From: JAYWXI01 sp036016955
GTDB taxonomy: Bacteria; Bacteroidota; Bacteroidia; Flavobacteriales; Weeksellaceae
Direction of reading: 5' to 3'
DNA: 64,000 nucleotides
Assembly (NCBI RefSeq): GCF_036016955.1
Contig: NZ_JAYWXI010000001.1
Coordinates: 186,001-250,000, forward strand
Of the stretch, positions 27,247-36,217 are shown piece after piece (the first letter of the stretch is position 1; every line of letters starts with the position of its first letter). The translations under genes were made by a program, and so were the position numbers. The notes under the pieces are model-generated. The model worked only from the letters and a program-made list of their open reading frames with translations. It did not search any database and had not been told where the DNA came from.

Positions 27247-27693
27247 TTAAGGGTTTTCTTCGGCAAACCATTCGCCGTAGGAGTTTTCGGTTTCGTGGAG
27301 TTTTAGGTAGGCCAGTTCTACCGACGGGGGAAGTTTGCGTTTTATTTTTTCGGCGATGTCGTAGAGCATGTTTTCGCAGGTGGGTTGGTAAGGGCAAAAA
27401 ATGACCTTGTGCCCTTGGCTCTGAAGTTCTTTGCCCAGGGTTTCGTGCGGAGAGTCGCCATTGATTAATACGGCGTGATCCCAAGGGGTTATTATTTCGT
27501 TTTTCACGATGGTTTTGATTTCGCCAAAATCCACCACCATTCCGTTTTTGGGGTGGTCGAGGTCGTTCAGGGGCGTTCCTTTCACGGTGACAAAAAGTTT
27601 GTAGGAGTGCCCGTGCATGTTTTTGCATTTGCCGTCGTAGTTGTAGAGGACGTGGGCGGTCTCGAACGTGAAGATTTTGGTAATGCGTATCAT
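27247..27693 (-). CDS. queD: 6-carboxy-5,6,7,8-tetrahydropterin synthase
   Basis: Converts dihydroneopterin triphosphate to 6-carboxytetrahydropterin in queuosine/deazapurine synthesis. The 148 residues show the zinc histidines in FETAHVLYNY and CKNMHGHSYKLFV, the active-site cysteine just before the HGH motif, and ENMLYDIAEKI. The start ATG is 4 bases after a TATCTTTG -7 box (27698-27705), suggesting a nearly leaderless transcript. queC and queE are not present here. Confidence 0.93.
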   Translation of the reverse strand: MIRITKIFTFETAHVLYNYDGKCKNMHGHSYKLFVTVKGTPLNDLDHPKNGMVVDFGEIKTIVKNEIITPWDHAVLINGDSPHETLGKELQSQGHKVIFCPYQPTCENMLYDIAEKIKRKLPPSVELAYLKLHETENSYGEWFAEENP

Positions 27694-27784
27694 GGTGCAA
27701 AGATAAGCAAAGTTGAGAGATGCTAAATGTCACTTTCGGAGGCGGGGCTATTTTCTTAACTTTACGCTTCCAATTTGTTTTTTG

Positions 27785-30160
27785 ATGAAGAAATTAGCAT
27801 TTGTTGTTTTTGTGTTGAGCTTTGTTCTGTTTGGGGCTCAAAATCCGGAACGTCGGTTTGTTTCGTTTTCCGAGGGGGCTGGCGGTTGGGTTTTGGAAAC
27901 CAATGACGGGCGTTATTTGTTTAAGTTTTATTCTGACGCTATTGTGGAAACGGCGTTTGTGCCTAGCGGTGAGGTTTTTCAGGAGGCTTCCCATGCTGTG
28001 GTGATGAAGCCGGAGGACGTTCTGGTTCGTGTGGAACAGGATGCCGAGCGTATTAGGATTGAAGGGAAAACCCTTGCGATAATGATTGATAAAAACCCAT
28101 TTCAGATTTCTTACTACGATGGCGGGGTATTTTTGATTTCCGAAAAGGGCGGTTATCAGAAAAAGGATTTGGAAACGATAGAATTCAACCTGACACCGGA
28201 CGAAGTGCTTTATGGAGCGGGGGCTCGAGCTGTGGGGATGAATCGGAGAGGGCATCGTTTTGAACTTTACAATCGGGCACATTATGGCTATGGGGCGCAT
28301 AGTGAATTGCTTAATTACACTATGCCGGTAGTGGTTTCCAGTAAGAAGTACCTGCTTCATTTTGATAATGCGCCGATTGGGTATTTGGATTTGGATAGCC
28401 GTGGCGATCAGACGTTGTCTTACGAGACGATTTCGGGGCGAAAGGTTTACCAAGTGGTGACGGGAAAAACTTGGGCGAAAATGCTCGAAAACTATACGGC
28501 GCTCACGGGGCGTCAGCCGATGCTTCCACGTTGGGCTTTGGGTAATTTTTCCAGCCGTTTCGGTTACCGTTCTCAGGCGGAGACTTTGGAGGTGATTAAG
28601 GCTTTTCGTGCGCAGTCGATTCCTGTGGATGCGGTGATATTGGATTTGTATTGGTTTGGGAAGAGTATCCAAGGGACGCTTGGGAATTTGGCTTTTGATA
28701 AGGAAACGTTTCCCGATCCCGAAAAAATGATTGCTGAACTTCGAGCGATGGATACGGAAACGGTTCTTATTACCGAACCTTTTGTTTTGCAGACTTCCGA
28801 ACGATGGCAGGAGGCGTTGGATCGCGGCGTTTTGGCTAAAGATTCGCTTGGGCATCCTGGGGTTTTTGATTTTTACTTCGGTAAAGGGGGGCTTATTGAT
28901 ATTTACCGTCCCGAAGCTAATGCATGGTTTAAGACGATTTATAAAGGGATGTTGGCTAAAGGCGTGACGGGGATTTGGGGCGATTTGGGCGAACCGGAAG
29001 CGCATCCGTCGTTTTTGAGACATGAAACGGGAACGGCCGATCAGGTGCATAACATTTACGGGCATGATTGGGCCAAATTGGTTTTTGAGAGCTTTAAGGA
29101 ATATCAGGCTGATCAGCGTCCTTTTATTTTGATGCGGGCGGGGTATTCTGGGTCGCAGCGTTATGGGATTGTGCCGTGGTCGGGCGATGTGGGAAAAAAC
29201 TGGGGCGGACTTAGCAGCCAGCCGGAAATCTCCTTGCAGATGGGGCTTCAGGGGATTGCTTATATGAGTAGTGATTTGGGCGGGTTTGCTGGAGATCAGG
29301 AGGATGACGAACTTTATACCCGATGGTTGCAGTATGGGGTCTTTCAGCCTATCTATCGTCCGCATACGGGCGAGAAGGCTCCGAGTGAGGCGGTGTTTCG
29401 TAGTGCCAAAGCCAAGGCATTGGCTAAAAAAGCGATAGAGCTTCGCTATGCTTTGTTGCCGTACAATTACAATTTGGTTTATCGGAATCACAGGAAGGGG
29501 CTTCCGCTGATGCGGCCGCTTTTCTTTGAAGAGCCCGAGAATCCGATGCTTTATGCTTATTCGGAGGCTTATCTTTGGGGGGATGATTTTTTGGTTTCTC
29601 CGGTTTTGAAAAGCGGAGAGACTACGCAACGGGTTTATTTTCCTAAAGGGAATCGTTGGTACGATTATTACAGTGGGAAAGTTTACGAAGGTGGAGATTA
29701 CCACACGGTGAACCTTCGGGAGGACGGAATTCCGACTTTTGTTCGGGGAGGGGCGATTATTCCTATGGCTAAGCCGATGCAGTCGACCAAAGCCTACACG
29801 GGGCGGGAGTTGGTGTTGCATTTTTATTTGGATGAAAAGGTGAAGGCTTCCGAGACGGAGATTTATAATGACGACGGTGTGTCGGCGTCCGCCCGGGAAA
29901 GCGGGGCATATGAGAAAATGGAAATCGAGCTGGAGCGGAAAGGGAAACGTCTGCGGATTGAGTTGGAAAATGAATTGGGAGGGGCTTATTCGGCGGAACG
30001 GAAACACTTGGAATTGGTTTTGCATCATTTGGATTTTGTGCCTAAAAGGGTGCGAATTGGTTTGCGGAGTATTCCTTTTTCGTATGATGCGGATAAAAAG
30101 CAGCTTAGGTTCGAGTACCGTTGGGATTCATCCAAGGAGAAAACCATTGTCGTAAGATAG
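27785..30160 (+). CDS. Secreted glycoside hydrolase family 31 (alpha-glucosidase type)
   Basis: Hydrolyses alpha-linked terminal sugars. The ATG at 27785 starts a clear signal peptide (KKLAFVVFVLSFVLFGAQ); an upstream frame extension to 27713 has none. The 791 residues carry the N-terminal galactose-mutarotase-like domain, a TIM barrel with the nucleophile D400 in GIWGDLGEPEAHP (usually WxDMNEP), the acid/base D468 in WSGDVGKNWGGL, and a C-terminal beta domain. Likely periplasmic or exported. No polysaccharide-utilisation genes flank it, so the substrate stays open. Confidence 0.93.
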   Translation: MKKLAFVVFVLSFVLFGAQNPERRFVSFSEGAGGWVLETNDGRYLFKFYSDAIVETAFVPSGEVFQEASHAVVMKPEDVLVRVEQDAERIRIEGKTLAIMIDKNPFQISYYDGGVFLISEKGGYQKKDLETIEFNLTPDEVLYGAGARAVGMNRRGHRFELYNRAHYGYGAHSELLNYTMPVVVSSKKYLLHFDNAPIGYLDLDSRGDQTLSYETISGRKVYQVVTGKTWAKMLENYTALTGRQPMLPRWALGNFSSRFGYRSQAETLEVIKAFRAQSIPVDAVILDLYWFGKSIQGTLGNLAFDKETFPDPEKMIAELRAMDTETVLITEPFVLQTSERWQEALDRGVLAKDSLGHPGVFDFYFGKGGLIDIYRPEANAWFKTIYKGMLAKGVTGIWGDLGEPEAHPSFLRHETGTADQVHNIYGHDWAKLVFESFKEYQADQRPFILMRAGYSGSQRYGIVPWSGDVGKNWGGLSSQPEISLQMGLQGIAYMSSDLGGFAGDQEDDELYTRWLQYGVFQPIYRPHTGEKAPSEAVFRSAKAKALAKKAIELRYALLPYNYNLVYRNHRKGLPLMRPLFFEEPENPMLYAYSEAYLWGDDFLVSPVLKSGETTQRVYFPKGNRWYDYYSGKVYEGGDYHTVNLREDGIPTFVRGGAIIPMAKPMQSTKAYTGRELVLHFYLDEKVKASETEIYNDDGVSASARESGAYEKMEIELERKGKRLRIELENELGGAYSAERKHLELVLHHLDFVPKRVRIGLRSIPFSYDADKKQLRFEYRWDSSKEKTIVVR

Positions 30161-30197
30161 TTTTTTTTCAACGAATCCATGATTTTTTGTATATTGA

Positions 30198-30217
30198 GGC
30201 AGGTAATTTAACCTGCC
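30198..30217 (+). terminator. Weak terminator or attenuator between the GH31 gene and comF
   Basis: GGCAGGT-aattta-ACCTGCC followed by ATTTTT, 38 bases after the glycosidase stop and 8 bases before the comF start. It may reduce read-through into comF. Confidence 0.45.
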
Positions 30218-30225
30218 ATTTTTCT

Positions 30226-30891
30226 ATGATGATTTTAGATTTTCTTTTTCCTAATCGTTGTTTGGGGTGTTCTCGGATTATTGGGTCAGAAGCGTTGGTT
30301 TGCAATCTTTGTTTGCCTTCGATTGGGTTTATTCATGGCGTGGAAGGGGTGGATGATGGGTTGGAAAAGAGATGCAGAATGGCCTTTCCTGTAAGGAAGG
30401 CTTATGGTTTGATGAAGTTTGAGCCGGGAAATCTCAGTCAGAAGATGATACATCAGTTGAAGTATGGGGGACGGGAGAAGGTGGGGCGTGTTTTGGCGGA
30501 ATGGGTTTTGGAGCGTTGGGCGGACGAATTGAAAGAGTACGATTTATTGGTGAGTATTCCGTTGCATCCCCGAAAGGAAAAGAAGAGAGGGTATAATCAG
30601 CTGCATCTTTTTGCCGAAACGTTGGCGGAACATTTGGGGGTACAGCATGACGGAGAGGTGCTGAGGCGTAATTTTTATAAAAAAGCACAAGCCCAAAAAG
30701 ACCGTAAAGAAAGGGAAGGGTTACTAAGTCAGCATCCTTTTTCGTTGAATAGACCTTTGGGATCGCCAAAAAAAATCCTGCTTATTGATGATGTGTATAC
30801 TACGGGGCATACGATGGCTTCAGCCGCATGGGAGCTTTTGAAATCGGGGGAGCATTCGATTGGGGTTTTGGTTATGGCCGTGGATGAATAA
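30226..30891 (+). CDS. ComF-family phosphoribosyltransferase-like protein
   Basis: The 221 residues begin at the ATG 30226 (MMILDFLFPNRCLGC). An N-terminal zinc-ribbon with two CxxC pairs (CLGC, CNLC) is followed by a PRTase fold with the PRPP loop ILLIDDVYTTGHTMASA and the stretch RGYNQLHLFAE. ComF proteins are linked to DNA uptake in competent bacteria, although many Bacteroidetes keep the gene for an unclear purpose. A strong terminator follows. Confidence 0.9.
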   Translation: MMILDFLFPNRCLGCSRIIGSEALVCNLCLPSIGFIHGVEGVDDGLEKRCRMAFPVRKAYGLMKFEPGNLSQKMIHQLKYGGREKVGRVLAEWVLERWADELKEYDLLVSIPLHPRKEKKRGYNQLHLFAETLAEHLGVQHDGEVLRRNFYKKAQAQKDRKEREGLLSQHPFSLNRPLGSPKKILLIDDVYTTGHTMASAAWELLKSGEHSIGVLVMAVDE

Positions 30892-30908
30892 TTTATTTGG
30901 ATGAAAAT

Positions 30909-30939
30909 AAAAAAAACTGCCTTTTTGGGGCAGTTTTTT
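30909..30939. terminator. Bidirectional terminator between comF and upp
   Basis: Stem AAAACTGCC with GGCAGTTTT, short loop, A-run and T-run on opposite sides. It serves both convergent genes. Confidence 0.9.
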
Positions 30940-30943
30940 AGGT

Positions 30944-31594
30944 TTAACGTTGTAATTTTTCTCCGTAGGATAAATCGCCGGCGTCGCCTAATCCTGGGGT
31001 TATGTAACCTTTCGGAGTAAGTTTTTCGTCTACGGCACCAATCCAAATATGAGCGTCGGGATAGGCTTTTTGCACGGTTTCGACGCCTTGTTTCGATGCA
31101 ATGGCTGCCACGATGTGCAGTTGCGAGGGGGTGCCGTGGTTTAAAAGATCTTTTAGGGCTTCCACCAAGCTGGCTCCCGTGGCGAGCATGGGGTCGGCTA
31201 CGATAAGCGGACGGGCATCGATGTTGGGGCAGGTTAGATAATCTTGTTTGATGGAGAAATAATCATTGGCGTCGTGTTTCCGATAGGCGGCGACAAAACC
31301 GCAGTCGGCTTTGTCGAAATAGTTTAGCAGTCCTTGGAAAAGAGGAACGCCGGCCCTTAATATGGTTGTAATAACGGGTTGTACGGCAATTTCTTTTACT
31401 TTGATGAGGTCCAGCGGTGTGGTGATTTCCATTTCTTTTTGCTCTAGGCCTTTTGAAATTTCAAAGGCGGCAATTTCACCGATGCGTTCCATGTTTCGGC
31501 GGAACTTCATTCGGTCCTGTTGGACTTTGGTATTGCGCAGGTCGTTGATCCATGAATTGACCAAGGAGAATTGATCGGAGAGAATCGTTACCAT
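30944..31594 (-). CDS. upp: Uracil phosphoribosyltransferase
   Basis: Salvages uracil to UMP with PRPP. The 216 residues show TILRAGVPLFQGLL, the PRPP-binding VADPMLATGASLVEALKDL and the uracil-binding GYITPGLGDAGDLSYG near the C-terminus. Start ATG at 31594 (MVTILSDQFSLVNSW). It lies 31 bases downstream of the stop of der on the same strand. Confidence 0.96.
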   Translation of the reverse strand: MVTILSDQFSLVNSWINDLRNTKVQQDRMKFRRNMERIGEIAAFEISKGLEQKEMEITTPLDLIKVKEIAVQPVITTILRAGVPLFQGLLNYFDKADCGFVAAYRKHDANDYFSIKQDYLTCPNIDARPLIVADPMLATGASLVEALKDLLNHGTPSQLHIVAAIASKQGVETVQKAYPDAHIWIGAVDEKLTPKGYITPGLGDAGDLSYGEKLQR

Positions 31595-31625
31595 AATGAT
31601 TTAAAATTTAGTTGATGTTAGGTTT

Positions 31626-32933
31626 TTATTTCTGACGGAAATAGACTTCGATGGGCACCCCTGTGAATCCGAATTCTTTTCTTAATTGGTTTTCGGTAAA
31701 TCGTTTGTACGGCTCCTTTACGTACTGCGGAAGGTTGCAGAAGAAGACGAACTGCGGGCTTGGAGTGGGCAGTTGTACGCAGTATTTGATTTTGATGTAT
31801 TTGCCTTTTAGGGCAGGTGGAGGGGTATTTTCGAAAATGGGCAGCATGATTTCGTTTAGTTTGGAGGTTTTTATTTTTTTCTTACGGTTTTCGTAAACCT
31901 CCATGGCGGTTTCCACGGCTTTTAGAATTCTTTGTTTGGTCAGTGCCGAAATAAAGAGGATGGGGATGTCGTTAAACTGGCCGATTTTTTCCTTAATGGA
32001 GCGCTCGAAATCTCTCATGGTATTGGTTTCTTTTTCGACCAAATCCCATTTGTTGACCAAAATAACAATGCCTTTTCTGTTTTTTTGGGCGATGCCGAAG
32101 ATGTTCATGTCTTGGCTTTCCCAGCCTTGGGTGGCGTCGACCATGATGATGACTACGTCAGAATGCTCAATGGCTCTTACCGAACGCATAACGGAGTAAA
32201 ATTCCAGATCTTCTTTTACTTTGGCTTTTCGGCGAATCCCGGCGGTGTCAACCAGGACGAATTCGTGTCCGAATTTATTGTACAGGGTTTCGATGGAATC
32301 TCTTGTGGTTCCTGCGATATTGGTTACGATATTTCGTTCCACATCCAACAGAGCGTTGGTTAGTGTGGATTTTCCCACGTTGGGACGTCCGGCGATGGTT
32401 ATTCTTGGCAGTCCTTCGAAAGGATCTTTGTAGTCGGTGGTCGGAAAATCGCGGATGATGTCGTCCAAAAGTTCTCCGGTACCGGATCCAGTGGCAGAAG
32501 AAAGGGTGTAGTATTTTTCGATGCCCAACTGATAGAATTCGGTAGCGGCGAGTTCTTCTTTGGAAGAATCCACTTTATTGACGACGATGTATACTGGCTT
32601 GTTGGAACGCCGAAGCATTTTGTGAATTTCACGATCGGTGTCGGTTAGTCCCTCTTCCACGTTCATCATAAAAATGATGGAGGTGGCTTCATCAACGGCG
32701 AGTTCGACTTGTTTGGTGATTTCCTCTTGGAAGATGTCATCGGTGCTGACTTCGTATCCTCCGGTGTCGATGACGGTAAAATCCACGCCATTCCAGTCGG
32801 ATTTGCCGTAATGGCGGTCTCGGGTTACACCCGCGGTGGAATCCACAATGGCTTCTCTACGTTCGAGTAAACGGTTGAACAAGGTGGACTTTCCTACGTT
32901 GGGACGTCCTACGATAGCGACAATATTGCTCAT
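31626..32933 (-). CDS. der: Ribosome-assembly GTPase Der (EngA)
   Basis: Tandem GTPase needed for 50S subunit maturation. The 435 residues contain two G domains, each with a P-loop GRPNVGKST (residues 8-16 and near 182-190), DTAGV/DTAGI-type G3 and NKVD/NKWD G4 motifs, and a C-terminal KH-like domain ending GVPIEVYFRQK. A TAACTTTG -7 box lies around 33,030 on the minus strand, giving a leader of about 90 bases. The plus-strand gene at 33,202 is divergent from it. Confidence 0.97.
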   Translation of the reverse strand: MSNIVAIVGRPNVGKSTLFNRLLERREAIVDSTAGVTRDRHYGKSDWNGVDFTVIDTGGYEVSTDDIFQEEITKQVELAVDEATSIIFMMNVEEGLTDTDREIHKMLRRSNKPVYIVVNKVDSSKEELAATEFYQLGIEKYYTLSSATGSGTGELLDDIIRDFPTTDYKDPFEGLPRITIAGRPNVGKSTLTNALLDVERNIVTNIAGTTRDSIETLYNKFGHEFVLVDTAGIRRKAKVKEDLEFYSVMRSVRAIEHSDVVIIMVDATQGWESQDMNIFGIAQKNRKGIVILVNKWDLVEKETNTMRDFERSIKEKIGQFNDIPILFISALTKQRILKAVETAMEVYENRKKKIKTSKLNEIMLPIFENTPPPALKGKYIKIKYCVQLPTPSPQFVFFCNLPQYVKEPYKRFTENQLRKEFGFTGVPIEVYFRQK

Positions 32934-33201
32934 AAAATTTGTTTAATAATCACCTTGCCTGTGTTGCGGCTGAAAGATGATAATGATTATTAATGGGTTA
33001 CCCGGACGATCCGAGCCCAAAATTTTCGCAAAGTTAAGTTTTTTTCGATTAATTTGAAGGATTTCTTTTTCAGGTGGTGGAACTTGAAAAGAGGGAAGGA
33101 GGGCTTTTGTTTCGATGAAAATAGTTTTTTTCGGCGTGATTTTTGCACTTTAAAGGGAAAGTGATTAAAAAAACACGATATTAATTCAAATTTTACGACC
33201 C

Positions 33202-33696
33202 ATGAAAAAACTCTTTATTGGCCTTTTGGTAGCCTTTGTGTTCATCCAATTTTTCAGAATCGACAAAACTAATCCTCCCGTGGATCAGGGGATGGATTTT
33301 CTTGCCATAAAAAACACGCCGAAGGGGGTGGCGGATAATATTCGCAATGCTTGTTACGACTGTCATAGTAACGAAACCAAGTACCCTTGGTACAGTAACA
33401 TCCAGCCGGTGGCTTGGTTTTTGAAAAATCATATTGATGAGGGGCGTCGTAAACTTAACTTTTCCACTTTTGCGACGTACGATGCGAAGCGTCAAGCCGG
33501 AAAACTGGATGAAGCGGCGGAGCTTGTGAAGAAAGGAGCCATGCCGATGGATTCTTATGTTTTGGCGCATCCCGAAGCCAAACTAACGGAGGCTCAGAAG
33601 GCGGAGATGGTTCAGTATTTCAAGGCGGCCAGCCATCAGGTTGCGGGGGCGGAAGGTTCCGTTTCTGGAGAGGATCACGATTCGGACGAAGATTAA
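33202..33696 (+). CDS. Haem-binding domain protein (single CxxCH)
   Basis: The 164 residues start with a signal or anchor sequence (KKLFIGLLVAFVFIQFF). A haem-attachment motif CYDCH follows at about residue 51, then the W/Y-rich context NETKYPWYSNIQPVAWFL typical of the Haem_bd family. The tail ends in an acidic run (EDHDSDED). Predicted periplasmic c-type cytochrome-like protein, possibly linked to peroxidase or electron transfer. The 268 bases upstream hold the der leader on the other strand and an AT-rich stretch without a clear plus-strand consensus. Confidence 0.85.
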   Translation: MKKLFIGLLVAFVFIQFFRIDKTNPPVDQGMDFLAIKNTPKGVADNIRNACYDCHSNETKYPWYSNIQPVAWFLKNHIDEGRRKLNFSTFATYDAKRQAGKLDEAAELVKKGAMPMDSYVLAHPEAKLTEAQKAEMVQYFKAASHQVAGAEGSVSGEDHDSDED

Positions 33697-33708
33697 TCGC
33701 GCTGGGAG

Positions 33709-34125
33709 ATGGTGGAGGAATCCAAGTATTATGTGTTCTATGACGGAGATTGTGGATTTTGCAATCGCTGGGTTCGTTGGATATTGAAGCACGATCGAAA
33801 AGCTGTTTTTCGCTTTGCTTCGCTGCAATCGGACTTTGGTCGTTCGTTTTTGAAAGAACGGGGGCTGGAGATGAACCATTTGGATACACTTTATTTATGG
33901 AAACCTAAAGCCTTCTATTTGAAAAAATCTCAGGCGGTATCCAAAATAGCTTTGTTGCTGGGAGGGCGTTATGCTTTGCTTTCCAGACTTAATGTTTTTC
34001 CCGTAATGGTGGGCGATTGGCTTTACGATCGGATAGCGGAGCGGCGAAAATCTTTGGGCAGCACCATTTGCCTCAATCTCTCGCCTGAGGAGCGGGAGCG
34101 ATTCTTAGATAACGTGAAAGAATGA
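33709..34125 (+). CDS. DCC-family thiol-disulfide oxidoreductase (DUF393)
   Basis: The 138 residues show the family signature YDGDCGFCNRWVRWILKHD, in which the D-C-x-x-C pair forms a thioredoxin-like redox site. Later come the conserved LYLWKPKAFYLKKSQAV and GDWLYDRIAERR. It begins 12 bases after the haem-binding gene and is probably co-transcribed. Its substrate is unknown. Confidence 0.9.
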   Translation: MVEESKYYVFYDGDCGFCNRWVRWILKHDRKAVFRFASLQSDFGRSFLKERGLEMNHLDTLYLWKPKAFYLKKSQAVSKIALLLGGRYALLSRLNVFPVMVGDWLYDRIAERRKSLGSTICLNLSPEERERFLDNVKE

Positions 34126-34184
34126 AAATTCGGCTCAGTCCGGATTTTTTTATTGGTAATAGGGGGCGAATGCCTTTTAAAGTA

Positions 34185-34216
34185 TTGAATTTGGAATAAT
34201 GAAATGACTATATTTG
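34185..34216 (+). promoter_or_regulatory. Consensus promoter for DUF4290-murA
   Basis: TTG, 21 bases, TATATTTG. The box ends 5 bases before the ATG at 34222, so the transcript probably begins at or next to the start codon. Confidence 0.7.
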
Positions 34217-34221
34217 CAACC

Positions 34222-34866
34222 ATGGAATATAATACATCAAGAACAAGACTCCAAATGCCGGAATACGGCCGGATTATACAGCAGTTGGTGGAGCGGTGCA
34301 AGGAACTTCCCACCAAAGAGGAGCGCAATGAAATGGCGATGGCTATTGTGGATTTTATGGGGCAGCGCAATCCGCAGTTGAGGGATGAGGAGAATTATAA
34401 ACATAAACTTTGGGATCATCTTTATATTTTGGCAGATTACGATTTGGATGTGGATTCGCCTTATGCTTTTCCTACGAGGGAAGAAATGGCGGAACGGCCG
34501 AAGCGGATGGATTATCCGGCTCTTCAGGGGGATTATAAGTTTTACGGGAAGAGTATTTTGCAACTTATCGACATGGCGATCGAGCAGGAAGAGAGCGAAG
34601 AGAAGGAGGCTCTTATAGGGGTCATTGCCAACAACATGAAGAAATCTTATAATATTTACAATAAGGAACATGTGACGGACGATGTTATTTTCCGTCATTT
34701 AAAGGAGCTTTCCAACAATCGTTTGGATCTTATGGGAATTGAGACGCTGGAGAAGAGCAAAATCTATTATACGACTCATAACAACCGTAATAAAAACCAG
34801 AAATATCAAAATAACAGGAATAATAATCACCGGTATAAAAACCAGCAAAATAAAAACAGAAGGTAG
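34222..34866 (+). CDS. DUF4290-family protein upstream of murA
   Basis: The 214 residues from the ATG at 34222 (MEYNTSRTRLQMPEYGRI) belong to DUF4290, a Bacteroidetes family nearly always found directly 5' of murA. The protein is mostly helical, and its last 30 residues are an Asn/Lys/Arg/Gln-rich basic tail, possibly RNA-binding. The function is unknown. I reject the start six codons earlier because the -7 box lies on those bases. It is followed 2 bases later by murA. Confidence 0.9.
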   Translation: MEYNTSRTRLQMPEYGRIIQQLVERCKELPTKEERNEMAMAIVDFMGQRNPQLRDEENYKHKLWDHLYILADYDLDVDSPYAFPTREEMAERPKRMDYPALQGDYKFYGKSILQLIDMAIEQEESEEKEALIGVIANNMKKSYNIYNKEHVTDDVIFRHLKELSNNRLDLMGIETLEKSKIYYTTHNNRNKNQKYQNNRNNNHRYKNQQNKNRR

Positions 34867-34868
34867 TT

Positions 34869-36176
34869 ATGAGTAGCACATTTCAGATTAGGGGAGGGCG
34901 TAGACTTCAGGGGGAGATTACTCCTCAGGGGGCAAAAAATGAGGCGTTGCAAATTTTGTGTGCGGTGCTTTTGACGGGAGAAGAGGTTCGGATTAAAAAT
35001 ATCCCGGATATCCACGATGTCAATCGTTTGATTGAAATTTTGGGTGATTTTGGTGTGGCGATTACCAAAAACGGAAAAGGCGACTATACGTTTAAGGCGG
35101 ATAAAGTAAACTTTGATTATATCAAATCCAAAGAATTTAAAAAAGACGGGGCTCGTCTTCGGGGCTCGATTATGCTTTTGGGGCCGATGTTGGCGAGGTT
35201 TGGTGAGGCTTATATGCCTACTCCTGGAGGGGATAAGATTGGCCGTCGTCGTTTAGATACCCATTTTCAGGGGTTTGTGGAGCTGGGTGCAGAATTTCAT
35301 TATGACGAAATCGAATCGTATTATACGCTGAAGGCTAAGGAACTTCGCGGGAAATTTATTCTTTTGGAGGAGGCTTCCGTAACGGGAACGGCCAATGTGA
35401 TTATGGCTGCTGTGTTGGCGAAAGGCAAAACGCGGATCTACAATGCGGCTTGCGAACCTTATCTCCAGCAGTTGTGTAAAATGCTGAATCGTATGGGGGC
35501 CAACATTTCGGGGATTGGTTCTAATTTGCTGACGATAGAAGGGGTGACGCACCTGCATGGGACGGAGCATACGATGCTTCCCGACATGGTGGAAATCGGA
35601 TCTTGGATTGGGTTGGCAGCGATGACTAAATCCGAAATTACAATTAAGGACGTGCATTGGAATCAGCTTGGGGTTATTCCTAGTACGTTCAGAAAATTAG
35701 GGATTGCGTTGGAACAGAGCGGGGACGATATTTACATCCCTTCACAAGAGACTTATAAGATTCAGAAGTTTATCGATGGGTCTATTCTTACGGTTTCGGA
35801 TGCGCCTTGGCCGGGATTTACGCCGGATTTACTATCCATTGTTTTGGTGGTGGCAACTCAGGCGAAAGGAACGGTATTGATTCATCAGAAGATGTTTGAA
35901 TCGCGTTTGTTTTTTGTGGACAAACTTATTGACATGGGGGCTCAGATTATTTTGTGTGATCCGCACAGAGCCACGGTGGTTGGGCTTAACCATGAATTTC
36001 CTTTGCGGGGGACGACCATGACCTCTCCGGATATTCGGGCGGGTAATGCTTTGCTTATTGCGGCATTATCGGCGGAGGGTAAATCCGTGATTCATAATAT
36101 TGAGCAGATTGATCGCGGTTATGAGAACATCGACGGTCGTTTGAGGGCTATAGGTGCCGACATTCAAAGGGTTTAG
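34869..36176 (+). CDS. murA: UDP-N-acetylglucosamine 1-carboxyvinyltransferase with Asp in place of the active-site Cys
   Basis: First committed step of peptidoglycan synthesis, transferring enolpyruvyl from PEP to UDP-GlcNAc. The 435 residues cover both EPT domains, with QGAKNEALQ at residues 20-28 (catalytic lysine) and the loop LARFGEAYMPTPGGDKIGRRRLDTH. In E. coli the loop residue is C115 (GGCAIG); here it is D122. Cys-to-Asp MurA is known from Mycobacterium and Chlamydia and is intrinsically insensitive to fosfomycin. The gene follows DUF4290 by 2 bases and ends at a good terminator. Confidence 0.97.
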   Translation: MSSTFQIRGGRRLQGEITPQGAKNEALQILCAVLLTGEEVRIKNIPDIHDVNRLIEILGDFGVAITKNGKGDYTFKADKVNFDYIKSKEFKKDGARLRGSIMLLGPMLARFGEAYMPTPGGDKIGRRRLDTHFQGFVELGAEFHYDEIESYYTLKAKELRGKFILLEEASVTGTANVIMAAVLAKGKTRIYNAACEPYLQQLCKMLNRMGANISGIGSNLLTIEGVTHLHGTEHTMLPDMVEIGSWIGLAAMTKSEITIKDVHWNQLGVIPSTFRKLGIALEQSGDDIYIPSQETYKIQKFIDGSILTVSDAPWPGFTPDLLSIVLVVATQAKGTVLIHQKMFESRLFFVDKLIDMGAQIILCDPHRATVVGLNHEFPLRGTTMTSPDIRAGNALLIAALSAEGKSVIHNIEQIDRGYENIDGRLRAIGADIQRV

Positions 36177-36193
36177 AGCGCTATAAATTGAAT

Positions 36194-36217
36194 GCCTCGC
36201 TTCGTGCGGGGCGTTTT
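36194..36217 (+). terminator. murA terminator
   Basis: Stem GCCTCGC-ttcgt-GCGGGGC followed by GTTTTTA, 18 bases past the murA stop and abutting the convergent ruvC stop. Confidence 0.85.

Noticed and set aside
27794..30028. 744-codon open frame antisense to the GH31 gene
   Set aside because: It is the mirror of a well-supported glycosidase with conserved catalytic residues. Its translation is rich in His, Arg, Pro and Ile without motifs, as expected from codon bias.
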